From Bacillus sp. V59.32b (GTDB taxonomy: Bacteria > Bacillota > Bacilli > Bacillales > DSM-1321), in assembly GCF_003429085.1 (NCBI RefSeq), contig NZ_QVTC01000029.1, forward strand, positions 38,406 to 102,405: DNA of 64,000 bases, written 5' to 3'. The position numbers were made by a program, and so were the translations under genes. Positions within the stretch are counted from its first letter, which is position 1, and each line of letters starts with the position of its first letter. This document shows positions 29,322 to 39,130 of the stretch, one piece after another. The notes beneath the pieces were generated by a model. It made no database searches and was not told the origin of the DNA. It worked only from the letters and a program-made list of their open reading frames with translations.

Positions 29322-30011
29322 TTGGAAGAATTACAGCCTGCATTTGACCGGAAAGTTGAATGCATCTATTGTAAAAATAAATTCACAACTAAAAAGCTTC
29401 GGGCCAAATTTATTAAGGTAACCGAGTACGATACTGATTTCCGTCCACAATACGAAAGCGATCAAGCCAATCCGCTCTTTTATAATATTTTCGTCTGCCC
29501 AGAATGCGGATTTTCGTTTTCCGAAGATTTTACGAAAACTTTTGCACCCGGAACAAAGAAACAGATAGAGGAAAAGGTCACATCAAAATGGACGAAGCAC
29601 AATTACAGTGGCGAAAGAACAATCATAGATGCGCTCAACACTTATAAACTGGCCGGTTATTGTGCAACGTTAAAAAAGGAAAAACATATCACTACGGCTG
29701 GTATTTACATGCGGATTGCCTGGCTATACCGTCAAAAGAAAGAGGATGAACAGGAAATTCGATTTTTAAAGCTCGCTCGGAAGGAATATCTTGAATCCTA
29801 TTCAACGGAAGATTTTAAAGGGACACAAGTCACGGAAATCCGTCTCTTGTATTTAACGGGCGAGTTGTCGGTCAGAATAGGCGACATTGCTGCGGCAACA
29901 AAATATTTTTCCATGGTTATCGAGAAACAAAAACAAGCTGTGGAGACGAAGCTCGTTGAAATGGCAAGAGAGCGGTGGCAGGAAATCCGTGATCGACAAA
30001 CTGCGAAATAA
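29322..30011 (+). CDS. DUF2225 protein with two CxxC motifs
   Basis: A 229-residue protein. The N-terminus has a zinc-binding pair (CIYCKNKF and CPECGFSFSEDF); the C-terminal two thirds is helical and TPR-like. This is the DUF2225 layout. GTG and ATG codons lie just upstream, but the AAAGGGTGAT site places the best start at TTG 29322. Function unknown; the fold suggests a protein-protein interaction role. Confidence 0.75.
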   Translation: MEELQPAFDRKVECIYCKNKFTTKKLRAKFIKVTEYDTDFRPQYESDQANPLFYNIFVCPECGFSFSEDFTKTFAPGTKKQIEEKVTSKWTKHNYSGERTIIDALNTYKLAGYCATLKKEKHITTAGIYMRIAWLYRQKKEDEQEIRFLKLARKEYLESYSTEDFKGTQVTEIRLLYLTGELSVRIGDIAAATKYFSMVIEKQKQAVETKLVEMARERWQEIRDRQTAK

Positions 30012-30124
30012 GCGAATGAAAACCTGAAAAAGAAGCTGACCATGAGGACAGCTTCTCTAAAAGATTGGTTTTATTAGGAAACCGTCTTTACGCCTTTCAC
30101 ATGCTTGAAGGGTCGGAATTTACT

Positions 30125-30361
30125 TTAAAACATTGGATTTTCTTCGAGATATTTATATATATTTTCGACAAGTTCTTCAGGTGTATCACCTGTAACCGGC
30201 TCGCCGTTAACAAGAGCATATAAGCTTGCTGCACATTTTCCGCAATAACCCAAACAACCGTATTCTACAATATCAAAATTGGGATCTCGCTCTAATTGTT
30301 CCAAAGCCGGATAAGCTCCACTGGCAAGGTTGCTTATGCAAAATTCTATGATTGGGTTCAT
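30125..30361 (-). CDS. yuzB: YuzB-like protein (DUF1450)
   Basis: A 78-residue protein with the DUF1450 signature CISNLASGA and [21 protein letters not shown]; the four cysteines suggest metal or redox chemistry, like a small thioredoxin-like ferredoxin fold. GAGAGGTGAG precedes the ATG. Predicted promoter at 30390-30418. Confidence 0.85.
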   Translation of the reverse strand: MNPIIEFCISNLASGAYPALEQLERDPNFDIVEYGCLGYCGKCAASLYALVNGEPVTGDTPEELVENIYKYLEENPMF

Positions 30362-30389
30362 TCTCTCACCTCTCTATCACTAACAGATT

Positions 30390-30418
30390 ATCCTACCCTT
30401 TTTCTTTTAAACAGTCAA
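30390..30418 (-). promoter_or_regulatory. Predicted SigA promoter of yuzB
   Basis: Minus strand TTGACT (30413-30418), 17-base spacer, TAGGAT (30390-30395). Confidence 0.6.
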
Positions 30419-30447
30419 CGAAACAAGTTTTGGAAAACGCTTTATTT

Positions 30448-30475
30448 TCACAATATTATTGTGATTTTGTCACAA
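30448..30475. promoter_or_regulatory. Rex-like tandem half-sites between yuzB and yutJ
   Basis: Two overlapping palindromes share one half: TCACAATATTATTGTGA (30448-30464) and TTGTGATTTTGTCACAA (30459-30475). The second differs from the Rex consensus by one base in spacer length. Confidence 0.4.
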
Positions 30476-30520
30476 TTTCGATATACTTTGTATGGATTTA
30501 AAAAATCGCAATATTTGAAT

Positions 30521-30549
30521 TTGACTATGATTATTTAACTATTTAATAT
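30521..30549 (+). promoter_or_regulatory. Predicted SigA promoter of yutJ
   Basis: TTGACT (30521-30526), 17-base spacer, TAATAT (30544-30549), about 107 bases before the yutJ ATG. Confidence 0.65.
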
Positions 30550-30656
30550 CGTTATCTTGGCGCCGTAATTTATTTCGCTGTAACGATAATATCTACAATA
30601 TGGGGTAAGTGAAATTAGTAACAAGTTATTCTGTAGAAACAAAGGGGAAATTCACG

Positions 30657-31724
30657 ATGAGAAACTTAGTCATACTTGGTGGCGGTTATGGTGGAATGAG
30701 AATACTTGAAAAATTATTGGATGGACAACTTCCCGATGATGTAAACATAACTTTGGTTGATCGGAATCCATATCATTGCTTAAAAACCGAATATTATGCA
30801 TTAGCAGCGGGAACGATTTCCGATCAACACATCCGGGTCGCATTTCCGGAGGATACGAAATTGAATGTCGCATATGGAGAAATCAGCTCTATTGATTTAG
30901 AGGATAAAAAAGTACTCCTGAAAGACCAGGATCCAATCGAATATGATGACCTGGTGATTGGGCTTGGATGTGAAGATAAATATCACAATGTTCCGGGCGC
31001 TGATACCTATACATACAGCATCCAAACGATCGATAAATCGCGCCGCACCTATCAGGCCCTGAACAATCTTGGGACAGGATCAACTGTTTCCATCGTCGGT
31101 GCAGGGTTGAGCGGTGTCGAGCTGGCAAGTGAACTGATAGAAAGCCGACCTGATTTAAAAATTAAATTATTTGACCGCGGCGATCATATTCTTTCCGCTT
31201 TTCCTAAACGATTAAGTACATACGTTGAATCATGGTTTCACAAACATAATGTTGACATCGTTCCAAATTCAAATATTACCAAGGTTGAAGAAATGCTGTT
31301 ATATAACCATGACAAAGCGATATCAAGTGATGTAATTGTCTGGACTGCCGGAATCCAGCCGAATAAAGTTGTCAGAGATATGAATATTGAAAAGGATAAA
31401 CAGGGCAGGGCGATCTTAACACCGCAGCATTTCCTTCCGACGGATGACAGCGTCTTTGTAGTAGGGGACTGCGCAAGCCTTTCTCATGCTCCGAGCGCCC
31501 AGCTGGCTGAAGGCCAGGCTGAACAAATCGTAACGGTCCTTTTGAAAAAGTGGGCAGGCGAACCGCTCCCTGAAAGCTTTCCGACTATCAAATTAAAGGG
31601 CGTGCTGGGCTCGCTTGGCAAAAAACACGGCTTTGGCCTTGTAGCAGACCGTGCCATTACTGGAAGAGTAGCTCGTTTATTAAAATCAGGAATCCTGTGG
31701 ATGTATAAGTATCATAGAGGTTAA
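30657..31724 (+). CDS. yutJ: Type II NADH dehydrogenase-like FAD enzyme (YutJ)
   Basis: A 355-residue paralogue of YumB. FAD motif LVILGGGYGGMRILEKLL, NAD motif VSIVGAGLSGVELASELI, and VFVVGDCASL are present. It is shorter than YumB at the C-terminus. The ATG at 30657 follows AAAGGGG; a 16-codon longer frame has no site. It probably oxidises NADH or another donor at the membrane; the exact acceptor is not evident. Confidence 0.87.
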   Translation: MRNLVILGGGYGGMRILEKLLDGQLPDDVNITLVDRNPYHCLKTEYYALAAGTISDQHIRVAFPEDTKLNVAYGEISSIDLEDKKVLLKDQDPIEYDDLVIGLGCEDKYHNVPGADTYTYSIQTIDKSRRTYQALNNLGTGSTVSIVGAGLSGVELASELIESRPDLKIKLFDRGDHILSAFPKRLSTYVESWFHKHNVDIVPNSNITKVEEMLLYNHDKAISSDVIVWTAGIQPNKVVRDMNIEKDKQGRAILTPQHFLPTDDSVFVVGDCASLSHAPSAQLAEGQAEQIVTVLLKKWAGEPLPESFPTIKLKGVLGSLGKKHGFGLVADRAITGRVARLLKSGILWMYKYHRG

Positions 31725-31763
31725 AAAAGTTTTGAAGAGTATCTCTCTTCAAAACTTTTTTCT
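31723..31763. terminator. Bidirectional terminator yutJ/yuzD
   Basis: Stem AAAAGTTTTGAAGAG / CTCTTCAAAACTTTT with T-runs on both strands, between two convergent stops. Confidence 0.9.
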
Positions 31764-32086
31764 TAGCCTTTATAGCCGTACTTTTCCATTTCTTTAACAA
31801 TTGTTTTTAACTGCGGATTGCCTTCTCCGACTATTTCATTCTCAATGACTACCACTGGATAGAACAAGTCTTCTTCTATGACCCTTTTGGAGAAATCCTG
31901 CTTTTTTGGTTCCGCTTGGGGATTGAATATGTCAATATAGGTAATCGTAAAATTCTGGTCCGGGAATTTCCTGGAGAGGGCTGCCTCAAGCCATTCATAT
32001 GTTTCCTTTGATGATGGCAGATTTACACAGCTCGCACATATTTGTTCGGCACCGTATACTTGTATCTCAATCTCTTTTTGCTCCAT
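31763..32086 (-). CDS. yuzD: YuzD-like protein (DUF1462)
   Basis: A 107-residue thioredoxin-like-fold protein with CASCVNLPSSKETYEWL (CxxC near residue 17) and FYPVVVIENEIVGEGNP, typical of DUF1462. It lies divergent from the NifU-like gene yutI, as in B. subtilis, which hints at a redox or Fe-S role, but that is inference. Confidence 0.85.
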   Translation of the reverse strand: MEQKEIEIQVYGAEQICASCVNLPSSKETYEWLEAALSRKFPDQNFTITYIDIFNPQAEPKKQDFSKRVIEEDLFYPVVVIENEIVGEGNPQLKTIVKEMEKYGYKG

Positions 32087-32225
32087 GTTTCCCCTCCTGC
32101 TTATTTATTTCTATTGTACCTGATTTCCAGCTCTAAAAAAAAGAAAGATTCCATTAGAAGAAGTTTGAGTTGAATTTTTTTTAGTCATGGCAGTATAATA
32201 AAGAATAGGAAAGGAGTCGATTGCA

Positions 32226-32462
32226 ATGTCTGAACAGGCAATGTTTGGTCAGGTTCAAGAGGTGCTGGATAAACTTCGTCCGTTTCTTCTTCGTGACGGC
32301 GGTGACTGCGAACTTGTGGATGTAGAGGATGGAATTGTCAAGCTTCGTTTGCTTGGAGCATGCGGCAGCTGCCCAAGTTCTACTATCACGCTAAAAGCCG
32401 GTATTGAACGCGCTCTTCTTGAAGAAGTTCCAGGTGTAGAAGAAGTTGAACAAGTATTCTAA
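32226..32462 (+). CDS. yutI: NifU-like C-terminal domain protein (YutI)
   Basis: A 78-residue NifU/Nfu domain with [20 protein letters not shown] and the cluster-binding GACGSCPSS (Cys46 and Cys49). It delivers or stores Fe-S clusters. GGAAAGGAG precedes the ATG. It is somewhat shorter than the 111-residue protein I recall from B. subtilis, but the domain is complete. Confidence 0.92.
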   Translation: MSEQAMFGQVQEVLDKLRPFLLRDGGDCELVDVEDGIVKLRLLGACGSCPSSTITLKAGIERALLEEVPGVEEVEQVF

Positions 32463-32473
32463 TAGAGTAACAT

Positions 32474-32567
32474 ATAAAGTAAACTCGCCGATTGGCGAGC
32501 CTGAAAGGCGAAATCAGAGGCGTAGTTGCCCTTATGCAGATAAGAAAGTATAAACTTTCTTATCTGC
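32474..32567 (+). repeat. Multi-hairpin repeat, family 3, copy ii
   Basis: CTCGCCGATTGGCGAG hairpin, a GCCTGAAAGGC hairpin, a TCAGAGGCGTAGTTGC linker, then a long perfect palindrome GCAGATAAGAAAGT...ACTTTCTTATCTGC (32536-32567). Related to copies at 12978 and 45002. Confidence 0.8.
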
Positions 32568-32573
32568 GAAAAT

Positions 32574-32630
32574 AAAGCTGACTATGTGAAGCGTCCTTTA
32601 CGAAGGACATTCACCACAGTCAGCTTTTTT
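32574..32630. terminator. Bidirectional terminator yutI/thrB
   Basis: AAAGCTGACT / AGTCAGCTTT stem with an inner GTCCTT-ACGA-AGGAC hairpin and a run of T; ends at the thrB stop. Confidence 0.8.
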
Positions 32631-32631
32631 G

Positions 32632-33570
32632 CTATGCTCTTTCTTTCGATTTAAGCTTCTCTTCTGTTAGCATTTCAACCTGGCTTCCATGATTATCGAT
32701 TTTCAGTTCTTGTACAATAAACTCAGGAAATGCTTCAGCCAGTTTCTTCTTTACCTTGCTTGCCTTATCCCATAAAGCAAAACTGATTACCGTAGGGCCG
32801 GCACCGCTCAAGACCGTTCCGAATGCACCTGATTCTTCAGCAATTTCTTCCACTTTAGCTAAATGAGGGACGAGATGTGAACGAAATGGTTGGTGGAATT
32901 CATCATTCTTCATCATTTCTCCAGCCAGCTTCCATTGCTTGGATAACAGCGCCGCAACCAATACATTGGAAACAGCGCTTGCCTGCACAGCATTTCCAAA
33001 TGAAAGAGTGGCAGGCAATACTTCTCTTGATTCCTCCGTAGGAAGTTCATAATCCGGAATGACGGCAATTACCTTCACTTCATCAAGCGGAAATGAAATG
33101 ACATCCGTTTTCTCTTTAACATGCCTGCCTACGACAAGCCCCCCATATACAGAGGCACCCGCATTGTCTGGATGTCCCTCAAAGGAGGATGCATGCCGGT
33201 TTTTTTCTTCTCTCGTTAATTGAAGACCTCCGGCCACGTCCGCTAGTTCAATGCCGGCCACAATGGCGGACGCGCTGCTTCCAAGTCCTCTCGTAAGCGG
33301 GATATCACTGGACACATACACGCGGCACGGCCGTAGTTCCTTTCCGTGATGGTCCGCAACTTTTTTGGCCACTGAAATGATATAATTGTCTTCATTTGAA
33401 GGAAAAACAGCCAATTCCGTTGTAAGCGGAATGACCTCCCATTTTTCAGCAAGGCTTACCTCCAATTTTAGGTAAAGTCCAAGCGCCAAGCCAATAGAAT
33501 CAAAGCCCGGTCCTAAATTGGCAGTGCTTGCCGGTACGGTGATGGAATACATCTCTCCTTCTTTCATCAT
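32632..33570 (-). CDS. thrB: Homoserine kinase
   Basis: A 312-residue GHMP kinase that phosphorylates homoserine. Motifs are [18 protein letters not shown], the ATP-binding [16 protein letters not shown], and [14 protein letters not shown]. The ATG at 33570 overlaps the thrC stop (ATGA); a second ATG six codons in is possible, but the longer N-terminus matches the family. Last gene of hom-thrC-thrB. Confidence 0.95.
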   Translation of the reverse strand: MMKEGEMYSITVPASTANLGPGFDSIGLALGLYLKLEVSLAEKWEVIPLTTELAVFPSNEDNYIISVAKKVADHHGKELRPCRVYVSSDIPLTRGLGSSASAIVAGIELADVAGGLQLTREEKNRHASSFEGHPDNAGASVYGGLVVGRHVKEKTDVISFPLDEVKVIAVIPDYELPTEESREVLPATLSFGNAVQASAVSNVLVAALLSKQWKLAGEMMKNDEFHQPFRSHLVPHLAKVEEIAEESGAFGTVLSGAGPTVISFALWDKASKVKKKLAEAFPEFIVQELKIDNHGSQVEMLTEEKLKSKERA

Positions 33571-34628
33571 GACTGGCCCACACCTTGCAAGTGTTCCATG
33601 ATGATCTTTTCGTCCATCGCCAACAAAACAGGCTGAATGAGACTTGTTTCCACCGCAGTCGTCGGATCCTTTAAGCCATTGCCAGTTAATACGGCAACCA
33701 CCTTACTTCCTCTTTTAATTTCACCGCTCTGCAGCTGTTTTTGCAGACCCGCAATGGAGGCACAAGAAGCAGGCTCGGCAAAGATTCCTTCCTTGCTGGC
33801 CAATAAACGGTAGGCAGCTAAAATTTCTTCATCCGAAACCTCGTCGATTTTTCCATTTGATTGCGCTGCAGCTTCAACCGCGAATCTCCAGCTTGCTGGA
33901 TTCCCGATCCGAATAGCTGTAGCAATGGTTTCTGGACTTTCAAAGACACGGTCATGAACAATCGCAGCGGCGCCTTCCGCTTCAAATCCTCTCATTTGCG
34001 GCAGACCTGTTCCTTTTTGCTGATGGTACTCTTTAAAGCCTTTCCAGTAGGCAGTAATATTTCCGGCATTTCCTACTGGCAGGACAAGCACGTCCGGTGC
34101 TCCGCCAAGTACATCACAAATCTCAAATGCCGCCGTTTTTTGTCCTTCAATCCGATATGGATTTACAGAGTTTACAAGCGTGATCGGAGAATTTTCACTA
34201 ATGTTGCGGACAATCTGCAAGGCGTTATCAAAATTCCCCTCGATCGAGATGATTTCTGCGCCGTACATAACAGCCTGTGCAAGCTTACCCATTGCGATCT
34301 TTCCTTCAGGAATGACAACGATACAGCGAAGTCCCGCTCTTGCCGCATAAGCCGCCGCGGCCGCTGACGTATTGCCCGTTGATGCGCAAATGATCGTATC
34401 GCTTCCCTCTTCAATCGCCTTTGCCACAGCCATTACCATTCCACGGTCTTTAAAAGAACCGGTCGGATTGGCTCCTTCGTATTTAACATAAAGCTCGACG
34501 CCCAATTCCTCGGATAACCGATCACAAGGAAGTAATGGTGTGTTTCCTTCTAGCAGCGTCAGCTTTGGTGTTTTTTCCGATACAGGCAGGAATGATGCAT
34601 ATTCTTGAATTAATCCTCTCCAGCTCAT
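33567..34628 (-). CDS. thrC: Threonine synthase
   Basis: A 353-residue PLP enzyme converting O-phosphohomoserine to threonine. The Schiff-base Lys60 is in [11 protein letters not shown], and the phosphate-binding loop is [14 protein letters not shown]. It overlaps both neighbours by four bases (ATGA), so the operon is translationally coupled. Confidence 0.95.
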   Translation of the reverse strand: MSWRGLIQEYASFLPVSEKTPKLTLLEGNTPLLPCDRLSEELGVELYVKYEGANPTGSFKDRGMVMAVAKAIEEGSDTIICASTGNTSAAAAAYAARAGLRCIVVIPEGKIAMGKLAQAVMYGAEIISIEGNFDNALQIVRNISENSPITLVNSVNPYRIEGQKTAAFEICDVLGGAPDVLVLPVGNAGNITAYWKGFKEYHQQKGTGLPQMRGFEAEGAAAIVHDRVFESPETIATAIRIGNPASWRFAVEAAAQSNGKIDEVSDEEILAAYRLLASKEGIFAEPASCASIAGLQKQLQSGEIKRGSKVVAVLTGNGLKDPTTAVETSLIQPVLLAMDEKIIMEHLQGVGQS

Positions 34629-35923
34629 ATTGCTCCCTCTCCTTCTACGCGGTATGCACTTTTTATTTCTTTAATCATTTCATAATCATTTAGTTCCTGC
34701 ATAATTTTTTCGAAGTTATATAATGATGCCCGATGTGTTACCAGTACAATTTCAGATGATTCCTTCTGCTTTAACGGAAGCTGAAGGATCTTATCGAAGC
34801 TTACCCCATGCTCCGAGAAAATAGAGGTAATGTTCGCCAGCACACCTACTTCATCGCTGACATGCAGGCGGATGAAAAATTTGGCGTTGATATCCTCCGG
34901 GCCTTTCATTGCTTTCGGGTATTGAGGGGCCACGGCGCTTCTGCCGTTCACTCCCAGTCTCATATTCTTTAAAACTCCCACTAAATCGGAAACGATTGCT
35001 GTAGCCGTTGGGAGGCTTCCCGCACCCGGTCCGTAGAACATCGTCTCACCGACCGCTTCTCCGTAGACATAGACTGCATTATATTCATCTTTTACAGAAG
35101 CAAGCGGGTGATCTTCAGGAAGCAGGGTAGGCTGAACGCTCACTTCCACTTTCTCGCCGCAGCGTGAGGCTATTCCAATCAACTTCATCGTGTAGCCAAG
35201 CTTTTGGCTATAATCCAAATCATCCTTACTGATTTCTGTAATGCCCTTTACCTTCACATCATCCAAATCTATATTCATGGAAAAGCCAAGGGTAGCGAGG
35301 ATCGACATTTTACGTGCGGCATCCATTCCGCTAACGTCAGAAGTGGGATCTGCTTCCGCATAGCCCAATTCCTGCGCCTCTTTAAGCACATCTTCGTACG
35401 CGCTGCCGTTATTGCTCATTTTTGTTAAAATAAAGTTCGTCGTGCCATTGACGATGCCCATCATCTTTGTAATCCGATCCGATGCAAGCCCGTCTACCAG
35501 ACCTCTTAAAATTGGAATTCCACCGGCAACACTGGCTTCGTAAAACAAGTCACATTGATTCGCAGTTGCTTCCGATAATAATTCAGGTCCATGAAGGGCC
35601 ATCAAATCTTTATTGGCTGTCACGACGTGTTTTTTATTTCTGACTGAATTCAACAGCAGGCTGCGAGTTTCTTCTATGCCACCCATGACCTCTATCACTA
35701 CGTCGATTTCCGGATCATTAATAACATCGTCCGGATTCGTTGTAAGCATACTGGGATCAACAGCCACCTGGCGTTCTTTCGATAAGCTTTTTACAAGTAT
35801 TTTCTTGATGACTACAGGGCATCCTATTTGGTGCATCAGTTTGTCTTGATGACTCTCGACAATTTTGACGACTCCCGAACCAACTGTACCTAATCCTAAC
35901 AGCCCGATAGAGATGGCTTTCAT
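34625..35923 (-). CDS. hom: Homoserine dehydrogenase
   Basis: A 432-residue NAD(P)-dependent enzyme. The Rossmann motif [16 protein letters not shown] is at the N-terminus, the catalytic region has [20 protein letters not shown] and [18 protein letters not shown], and a C-terminal ACT domain ([20 protein letters not shown]) gives threonine feedback. The ATG at 35923 follows AGGGGA. First gene of the operon, with a strong promoter upstream. Confidence 0.95.
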   Translation of the reverse strand: MKAISIGLLGLGTVGSGVVKIVESHQDKLMHQIGCPVVIKKILVKSLSKERQVAVDPSMLTTNPDDVINDPEIDVVIEVMGGIEETRSLLLNSVRNKKHVVTANKDLMALHGPELLSEATANQCDLFYEASVAGGIPILRGLVDGLASDRITKMMGIVNGTTNFILTKMSNNGSAYEDVLKEAQELGYAEADPTSDVSGMDAARKMSILATLGFSMNIDLDDVKVKGITEISKDDLDYSQKLGYTMKLIGIASRCGEKVEVSVQPTLLPEDHPLASVKDEYNAVYVYGEAVGETMFYGPGAGSLPTATAIVSDLVGVLKNMRLGVNGRSAVAPQYPKAMKGPEDINAKFFIRLHVSDEVGVLANITSIFSEHGVSFDKILQLPLKQKESSEIVLVTHRASLYNFEKIMQELNDYEMIKEIKSAYRVEGEGAI

Positions 35924-35981
35924 ATAATTTCCCCTCTCCCTCTGTTTTTTCTGCATATACATTTGTTTTTACATAGTAGAC

Positions 35982-36010
35982 ATTATAAAGTGTAATCCGC
36001 AAATTATCAA
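35982..36010 (-). promoter_or_regulatory. Predicted SigA promoter of hom-thrCB
   Basis: Minus strand TTGATA (36005-36010), 17-base spacer, consensus TATAAT (35982-35987), about 60 bases before the hom ATG. No T-box or riboswitch fits in the short leader. Confidence 0.75.
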
Positions 36011-36044
36011 GAGTGACAGGCACACTCTATTAATTTATTAAGAA

Positions 36045-36075
36045 AAAGTGCCCTTCCCTTTTGGAAAAGCACTTT
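36045..36075 (-). terminator. Terminator of the L,D-transpeptidase-like gene
   Basis: Stem AAAGTGC / GCACTTT with inner TTCC / GGAA pairing; a T-run follows on the minus strand. Confidence 0.65.
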
Positions 36076-36082
36076 GCTAACG

Positions 36083-37000
36083 TTATTTTATTTTTTTCAG
36101 ATGGTCAGTGGTGCTGATAAGGATGTGCGGCTTACTATCCGGGTTCAGCCATTTTAAAATGCTGACGACATTTCTTTCGTCTGTTGCTATACATCCAGCG
36201 GTTGGGCTGTTCGGACCACGCCAGACATGCAAGAAAATCGCGCTGCCTTTTTTCTTAACGACCGGGTATCTGTTGTAATTTATCACCGCACCGTATTTGT
36301 AGAGCGGGTTGTTCATTTTCTCATGGCTAACTGATGGGGCTTTTCTTGATGTGACCCATTTGTTATAATCTTTCGATCGGTAATCATCAATCCAATAATC
36401 ATATTTAGTGGTTTTCTTGTATGACCATTTCATGCCGGCTGGCTTTGCCTGACTGCCAAAACCGATTCCCATTGAAAATATACCCATAGGCGCTTTACCG
36501 TCGCCTTCGACCTTATTGGACGATAAACCTCTCTTGCCAACCACACCTGCCATTGGTTTAAACGTTCTTCTCCACTCGCCATATGTAAATTCATAGGCTT
36601 TGATCGTAACCTTCGTATCTGTTGGCTTATTCGCCGTCACCGCAAGAACCTGCTTGACACTTAGCCGTGTTTTAAACTTTGAAAGCATCAGGTTTTCTTG
36701 GGAGCTATAAAGCTCTTTCGCCTGGCTTGCGGCGATATACCCAGTCTTGGCTCCATAACAAACCGTATACCACCCGCCTTTGCGTTCGATAACCCCCAGC
36801 TTTTGGTTTGCTGGCAGTTTTTTCAAAGTCTTAGCCTTAGCGTCCGGCTTCTCTTTAAGGTCGGCACTCACTTTGATCTGTATCTGGAAACTGGTTTTAC
36901 TGCAGCTGCTTTGCTGTGTTACAGCAGCACTCGCTTTGCCGTTAAAAATGCTGATTAATAGGAAAAGTATAATAATTGCCATCCCTGTGATTTTCTTCAT
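36083..37000 (-). CDS. Secreted SH3-domain plus L,D-transpeptidase-like protein
   Basis: A 305-residue protein with a signal peptide (KKITGMAIIILFLLISIF, cleavage after ASA), a bacterial SH3 domain (about residues 35-95; LKEKPDAKAKTLKKLPANQK), and a YkuD-type catalytic domain. The active-site block is IFLHVWRGPNSPTAGCIATD, with the His and Cys of the family HxxxxxxxxSxGC(I/V) pattern. It probably cross-links or modifies peptidoglycan. AGGAGG supports ATG 37000. A Fur-family-like palindrome lies upstream. Confidence 0.8.
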   Translation of the reverse strand: MKKITGMAIIILFLLISIFNGKASAAVTQQSSCSKTSFQIQIKVSADLKEKPDAKAKTLKKLPANQKLGVIERKGGWYTVCYGAKTGYIAASQAKELYSSQENLMLSKFKTRLSVKQVLAVTANKPTDTKVTIKAYEFTYGEWRRTFKPMAGVVGKRGLSSNKVEGDGKAPMGIFSMGIGFGSQAKPAGMKWSYKKTTKYDYWIDDYRSKDYNKWVTSRKAPSVSHEKMNNPLYKYGAVINYNRYPVVKKKGSAIFLHVWRGPNSPTAGCIATDERNVVSILKWLNPDSKPHILISTTDHLKKIK

Positions 37001-37197
37001 GTCTGCCTCCTGTACTCGCATTTCTTCTGCTTTTTTATTTTTGTGATCTTTTATTTGCGACTGTTTGTGGTTCATTTCCTGTAACCACCCACGCAATAAG
37101 GCTCCATCATCGCTTTTCTTATTTTAATAGTCGAGCTACTAAGGCGCGGGAGGACGATCACCTTCATTGCGACCCCTTCTATGCTTTCAGTGTTAAA

Positions 37198-37214
37198 GTT
37201 ATGATTATCATAAC
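37198..37214. promoter_or_regulatory. Fur-family-like operator
   Basis: Perfect palindrome GTTATGATTATCATAAC contains a 7-1-7 inverted repeat (TTATGAT-T-ATCATAA), close to PerR/Fur boxes. It overlaps a possible TATGAT -10 for the downstream minus-strand gene starting at 37000. Confidence 0.4.
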
Positions 37215-37298
37215 ATAGGAAAATGCAGGATGAAATGAGATGAAATAAAATTCAAAATATATTACAAACAAAAGGGGACCATATGCTTCTTGCCATAC

Positions 37299-38300
37299 TT
37301 AAAGCCAGGTCAGTATCGGTATGTTCATTTGCCTAACAGGTATTTCGACCACCTCATAAAAGCTTCGTAGAAACTCTTCATAATCAGCCGATTTTTCGGT
37401 ATAAGCAGCAATTTGATCTTCAAGCTGCAGTGATCTCGCCTCGGACGGGTTACTGTAATACCCTTCAATGGTTTCAAAATAGTGAATTGGGAAGATGAGG
37501 CGTGCATAGAGAAGCCTGCAGTAAAAGGAAGTAAGCGGCTGGACGCTCTGATATTCGTTTACGAACTGCCGCAGGCCAGGCTGGTACGTTTGCGGATTTG
37601 AAAAATAAAGCTGCCTGGCCCACTCCGAGATATCCCTGCTTCCGTGGTCAAATATCCAGTCAAAAGGATTTTTGATGCAATACGTCCCGCCCCAGGCTTC
37701 GCTCGTAAATCGTTCATAACATACCGTACCCGCGTCCAATTCGCCCGGGTTATCGTCGATTTCAGTATCCACTACATATTGGATCGCGTTTTCACCGAGA
37801 GCCATAAAGTATGGGAAGGTTTCTACGAAATACTTTTCAAATTGATTATTGGGGTGTGTTTGGAGTGTGTCGCGCCATATTCTTTCGAGTTGATCGATCC
37901 GCTGTTCCCACAAAACCTTCCAATTTCCGATTCGCGAGCATTGTTTTATCGGATAGTCAATAGTACGTGCTCTGGCATGAAATTTGGAAAGCTTCCTGCC
38001 AAGGTGTAGATCTCGTGTCTTTGCAAGGACGTTGTTTCCAAGCAGCAGGAACATTTGGTCATCTGCTTCAGAAATATAACTCTGATGTTTTGCCATGATA
38101 AAGGATGAAACATAACGGTCTCCTTGCTGAATCAGATGCTCAGACATTTTTAGCCTTTCCACCAATTCTTCCTGTTCCAATTTTTCAAGCGGTATAATAA
38201 TATATAGTACATTCTGTGAACGAAAAGAAGGAAACCGTCCTATTTGCTCCTCCCGCTCTACATGGATTCCGTAATTTTCGTAAATGATTTCTTCTATCAT
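37299..38300 (-). CDS. yutH: Spore coat-associated protein YutH (CotS-like kinase fold)
   Basis: A 333-residue protein of the YutH group of CotS/aminoglycoside phosphotransferase-like spore coat proteins (GRKLSKFHARAR, NPFDWIFDHGSRDISEW, QPLTSFYCRLLYARLIFP). The kinase catalytic motifs are degenerate. The ATG at 38300 is nine bases after GCAGGTG. It is expected in the mother cell during sporulation. Confidence 0.83.
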   Translation of the reverse strand: MIEEIIYENYGIHVEREEQIGRFPSFRSQNVLYIIIPLEKLEQEELVERLKMSEHLIQQGDRYVSSFIMAKHQSYISEADDQMFLLLGNNVLAKTRDLHLGRKLSKFHARARTIDYPIKQCSRIGNWKVLWEQRIDQLERIWRDTLQTHPNNQFEKYFVETFPYFMALGENAIQYVVDTEIDDNPGELDAGTVCYERFTSEAWGGTYCIKNPFDWIFDHGSRDISEWARQLYFSNPQTYQPGLRQFVNEYQSVQPLTSFYCRLLYARLIFPIHYFETIEGYYSNPSEARSLQLEDQIAAYTEKSADYEEFLRSFYEVVEIPVRQMNIPILTWL

Positions 38301-38494
38301 ATGGGTAAACACCTGCTTTCAAATAGTGTAAAGTAAGTATAGTTGGGTATTCTATCTCTTATATATATGAAGAAATGGCAGATTTCTGAATGAATAATGA
38401 TTATTTGAACAAACATTTCATTACACGGTTTTAATACAATAAATTTTTGGGAAATAGCTTAGACCAACTGAATTATTCAGAAACGGGTGATAAT

Positions 38495-38992
38495 ATGGCA
38501 GAAAAAAGCGTGAATATGACCGAACAAACGGCAAGAAAATGGTTAGCGGAAAGAGGGGTAACGGTACAAGATATTGCGGATTTGGTTATGTATCTTCAAA
38601 AAAGTTACCATGAAAATCTGCAGATGGAGGACTGTATCGAGAATGTTGAAAGAGTCTTATCAAAGCGAGAAGTGCAAAACGCAATCCTCACTGGCATCCA
38701 GCTTGATATGTTGACTGAGAAAAAGATGCTCGAACAACCGCTTCAGAAAATTATTGAAGTCGATGAGGGATTATATGGGGTCGACGAAATCCTGGCACTT
38801 TCGATCGTGAATGTATATGGGTCGATTGGTTTTACAAACTACGGTTATATCGATAAACAGAAACCCGGGATCCTGAAATATTTAAATGACAAAAGCACCG
38901 GAATGGTTCACACATTTTTGGATGATATCGTTGGTGCCATCGCTGCAGCTGCTTCAAGCAGACTTGCCCACCGCGTACAAAATGTAGAGTAA
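38495..38992 (+). CDS. pgpA: Phosphatidylglycerophosphatase A-like protein (YutG)
   Basis: A 165-residue protein with the PgpA-like core, including VYGSIGFTNYGYIDKQKPG and FLDDIVGAIAAAASSRLAHR. It removes phosphate from phosphatidylglycerophosphate in phospholipid synthesis, by family. ACGGGTGAT precedes ATG 38495. It is followed by repeats rather than by a terminator. Confidence 0.8.
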   Translation: MAEKSVNMTEQTARKWLAERGVTVQDIADLVMYLQKSYHENLQMEDCIENVERVLSKREVQNAILTGIQLDMLTEKKMLEQPLQKIIEVDEGLYGVDEILALSIVNVYGSIGFTNYGYIDKQKPGILKYLNDKSTGMVHTFLDDIVGAIAAAASSRLAHRVQNVE

Positions 38993-38995
38993 GAA

Positions 38996-39124
38996 TGGCG
39001 ATCGTTATGCCCATCAACTAAGACCTGCGACATCGATATGTGTAACGTCGGGGCCTGCTCTTCATTAAGAGGAACAACGACTAAGACGTCTTCGTCGTTC
39101 TGAGCCACGACGAACCGCAAGGAT
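38996..39124 (+). repeat. Interspersed repeat, family 4, copy 1
   Basis: Contains GCGACATCG, ACGTCGGGGC and a hairpin AACGACTAAGACGTCTTCGTCGTT-like stem (39090-39113), matching the pattern of 51345-51492. It abuts the 20-bp tandem array. Confidence 0.5.
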
Positions 39125-39130
39125 GCAACA

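Noticed and set aside
35924..36044. T-box or riboswitch before hom
   Set aside because: The leader from the predicted promoter to the ATG is only about 55 bases and has no terminator or specifier structure.
37003..37096. N-terminal extension of the L,D-transpeptidase-like gene
   Set aside because: The longer frame places 32 charged residues before the signal peptide, and AGGAGG fits the ATG at 37000.
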